The position numbers were made by a program, and so were the translations under genes. A stretch of 6,368 nucleotides of DNA from Pseudomonadota bacterium. GTDB lineage: Bacteria > Pseudomonadota > Gammaproteobacteria > Steroidobacterales > Steroidobacteraceae. Within the stretch, counting starts at the first letter, position 1; the number at the start of each line of letters is the position of its first letter. Below are positions 5,926-6,368 of the stretch, piece after piece. The notes beneath the pieces were generated by a model. That model did no database searches. It was not told where the DNA came from and saw nothing but the letters and a program-made list of their open reading frames with translations. The stretch covers positions 1-6,368 of the forward strand of contig JAJXWE010000106.1 of the NCBI GenBank assembly GCA_021781775.1, read 5' to 3'.

Positions 5926-6368
5926 TTGAAGTCACGGAGCGAACGTTCGCGCCGCGTGCCCGCCGGCGTGTTTCTGGCCGCGGCCGTCCTTGCGGGGTCG
6001 GTCGCGGCCAGGGCGACGCAGGCTCCAGGGACGGAGCCGGCACACGGCCGCGGAGACGGCCTTGCAGCGGTGACCCACGTCATCGCGACTGGCCGCCGCA
6101 TCACCCCGGTCGGCCGGCTCTCCGGGACCGCGAATTTCCCCACCAGTGTCGTGCTGTCGCACGGGTGGGCATTCGTCCTGGCCAATGGGGCGACGCACAC
6201 GCAATCGGTGGCCCGCTACGACGCGGTGACGCTCCGGCCGCAGGGACGGGTGCTGGGCTACCGCGCCGCTGCGCCGCGCGGCGTGGCGGATAACGGACTC
6301 GCCATTCCGCGCGAGGATTTTTTCCAGGGACTCGCTGCCGGCCGCGAGGGCATGCTCTACGCCGCGGG
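5926..6368 (+). CDS. Exported protein, probable YncE-like beta-propeller (N-terminal part)
   Basis: The frame is open from the TTG at 5926 to the window end: 147 codons, with the C-terminus missing. A signal peptide is clear. Basic residues (K2, R4, R7, R9, R10) precede a hydrophobic stretch at about 14-28 and a VAARA cleavage region, so the protein is exported to the periplasm or beyond. SRR at 8-10 is not followed by the usual Tat residues, so Sec is more likely. After a low-complexity linker, about residues 55-103 look like a first propeller blade: GRRITPVGRLSG, then NFPTSVVLS, GWAFVLANG and SVARYDAVTL. The visible end, GLAAGREGMLYAAG, has the shape of a second such strand (compare G-x-A-x-S-P-D-G-x-x-L-Y). 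This resembles YncE/YVTN-type propellers, some of which carry a C-terminal alkaline-phosphatase-like phosphoesterase domain. Whether such a domain exists here cannot be seen. It follows the TonB receptor by 16 bases and is probably co-transcribed. Family assignment is from pattern memory; export is well supported. Confidence 0.7.
   Translation, partial: MKSRSERSRRVPAGVFLAAAVLAGSVAARATQAPGTEPAHGRGDGLAAVTHVIATGRRITPVGRLSGTANFPTSVVLSHGWAFVLANGATHTQSVARYDAVTLRPQGRVLGYRAAAPRGVADNGLAIPREDFFQGLAAGREGMLYAA

Noticed and set aside
4230..6200. A 656-codon open frame on the minus strand opposite the receptor.
   Set aside because: It is antisense to a well-supported receptor and the start of the next gene, crosses their boundary, and its translation is Arg/Val-rich with no domain. 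Such shadows are common opposite GC-rich genes.

Overview
The window looks like a piece of chromosome from a high-GC Gram-negative bacterium, most likely a proteobacterium. The evidence is an outer-membrane TonB-dependent receptor with a Sec signal peptide, proteobacterial-style ribosome binding sites, and strong G/C preference at third codon positions outside the receptor gene. No finer taxonomic assignment can be supported from the sequence. All four genes read on the + strand, and the first and last are cut by the window edges.

Left part (1-2993): the C-terminal half of a deoxyribose-phosphate aldolase, resembling the long animal DERA type, is followed 32 bases later by an 808-residue two-domain aldehyde dehydrogenase of the ALDH16 type. 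They look like one operon. The aldolase splits 2-deoxyribose-5-phosphate into glyceraldehyde-3-phosphate and acetaldehyde, and the dehydrogenase is well placed to oxidise the acetaldehyde or a related aldehyde. The first dehydrogenase domain keeps the full catalytic set. The second domain is a degenerate copy without catalytic residues, which is normal for this family.

Middle (2994-3494): about 500 bases with no convincing gene. They hold a perfect 7-bp hairpin that runs into a consensus -35 box. A plausible sigma70 promoter follows, then a short AT-rich patch with a 21-bp-spaced direct repeat and an AAACGTTT palindrome that resembles a LacI-family operator. A long, possibly structured leader then runs up to the receptor gene. 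No rho-independent terminator with a T tract was found after the dehydrogenase.

Right part (3495-6368): an 804-residue TonB-dependent receptor with a good Shine-Dalgarno sequence, followed 16 bases later by a TTG-initiated gene for an exported protein. The visible 147 residues of that protein look like the start of a YncE-like beta-propeller. Such propellers, often fused to phosphoesterase domains, are known partners of receptors of this general kind. The pair is probably co-transcribed, and its substrate is unknown. The receptor gene is visibly less G/C-rich than its neighbours.

No mobile element, CRISPR array, tRNA or rRNA was found. Nothing here is clearly a new system. The best leads are the DERA-ALDH16 pairing, the putative operator-controlled promoter in the gap, and the receptor plus exported-propeller unit.
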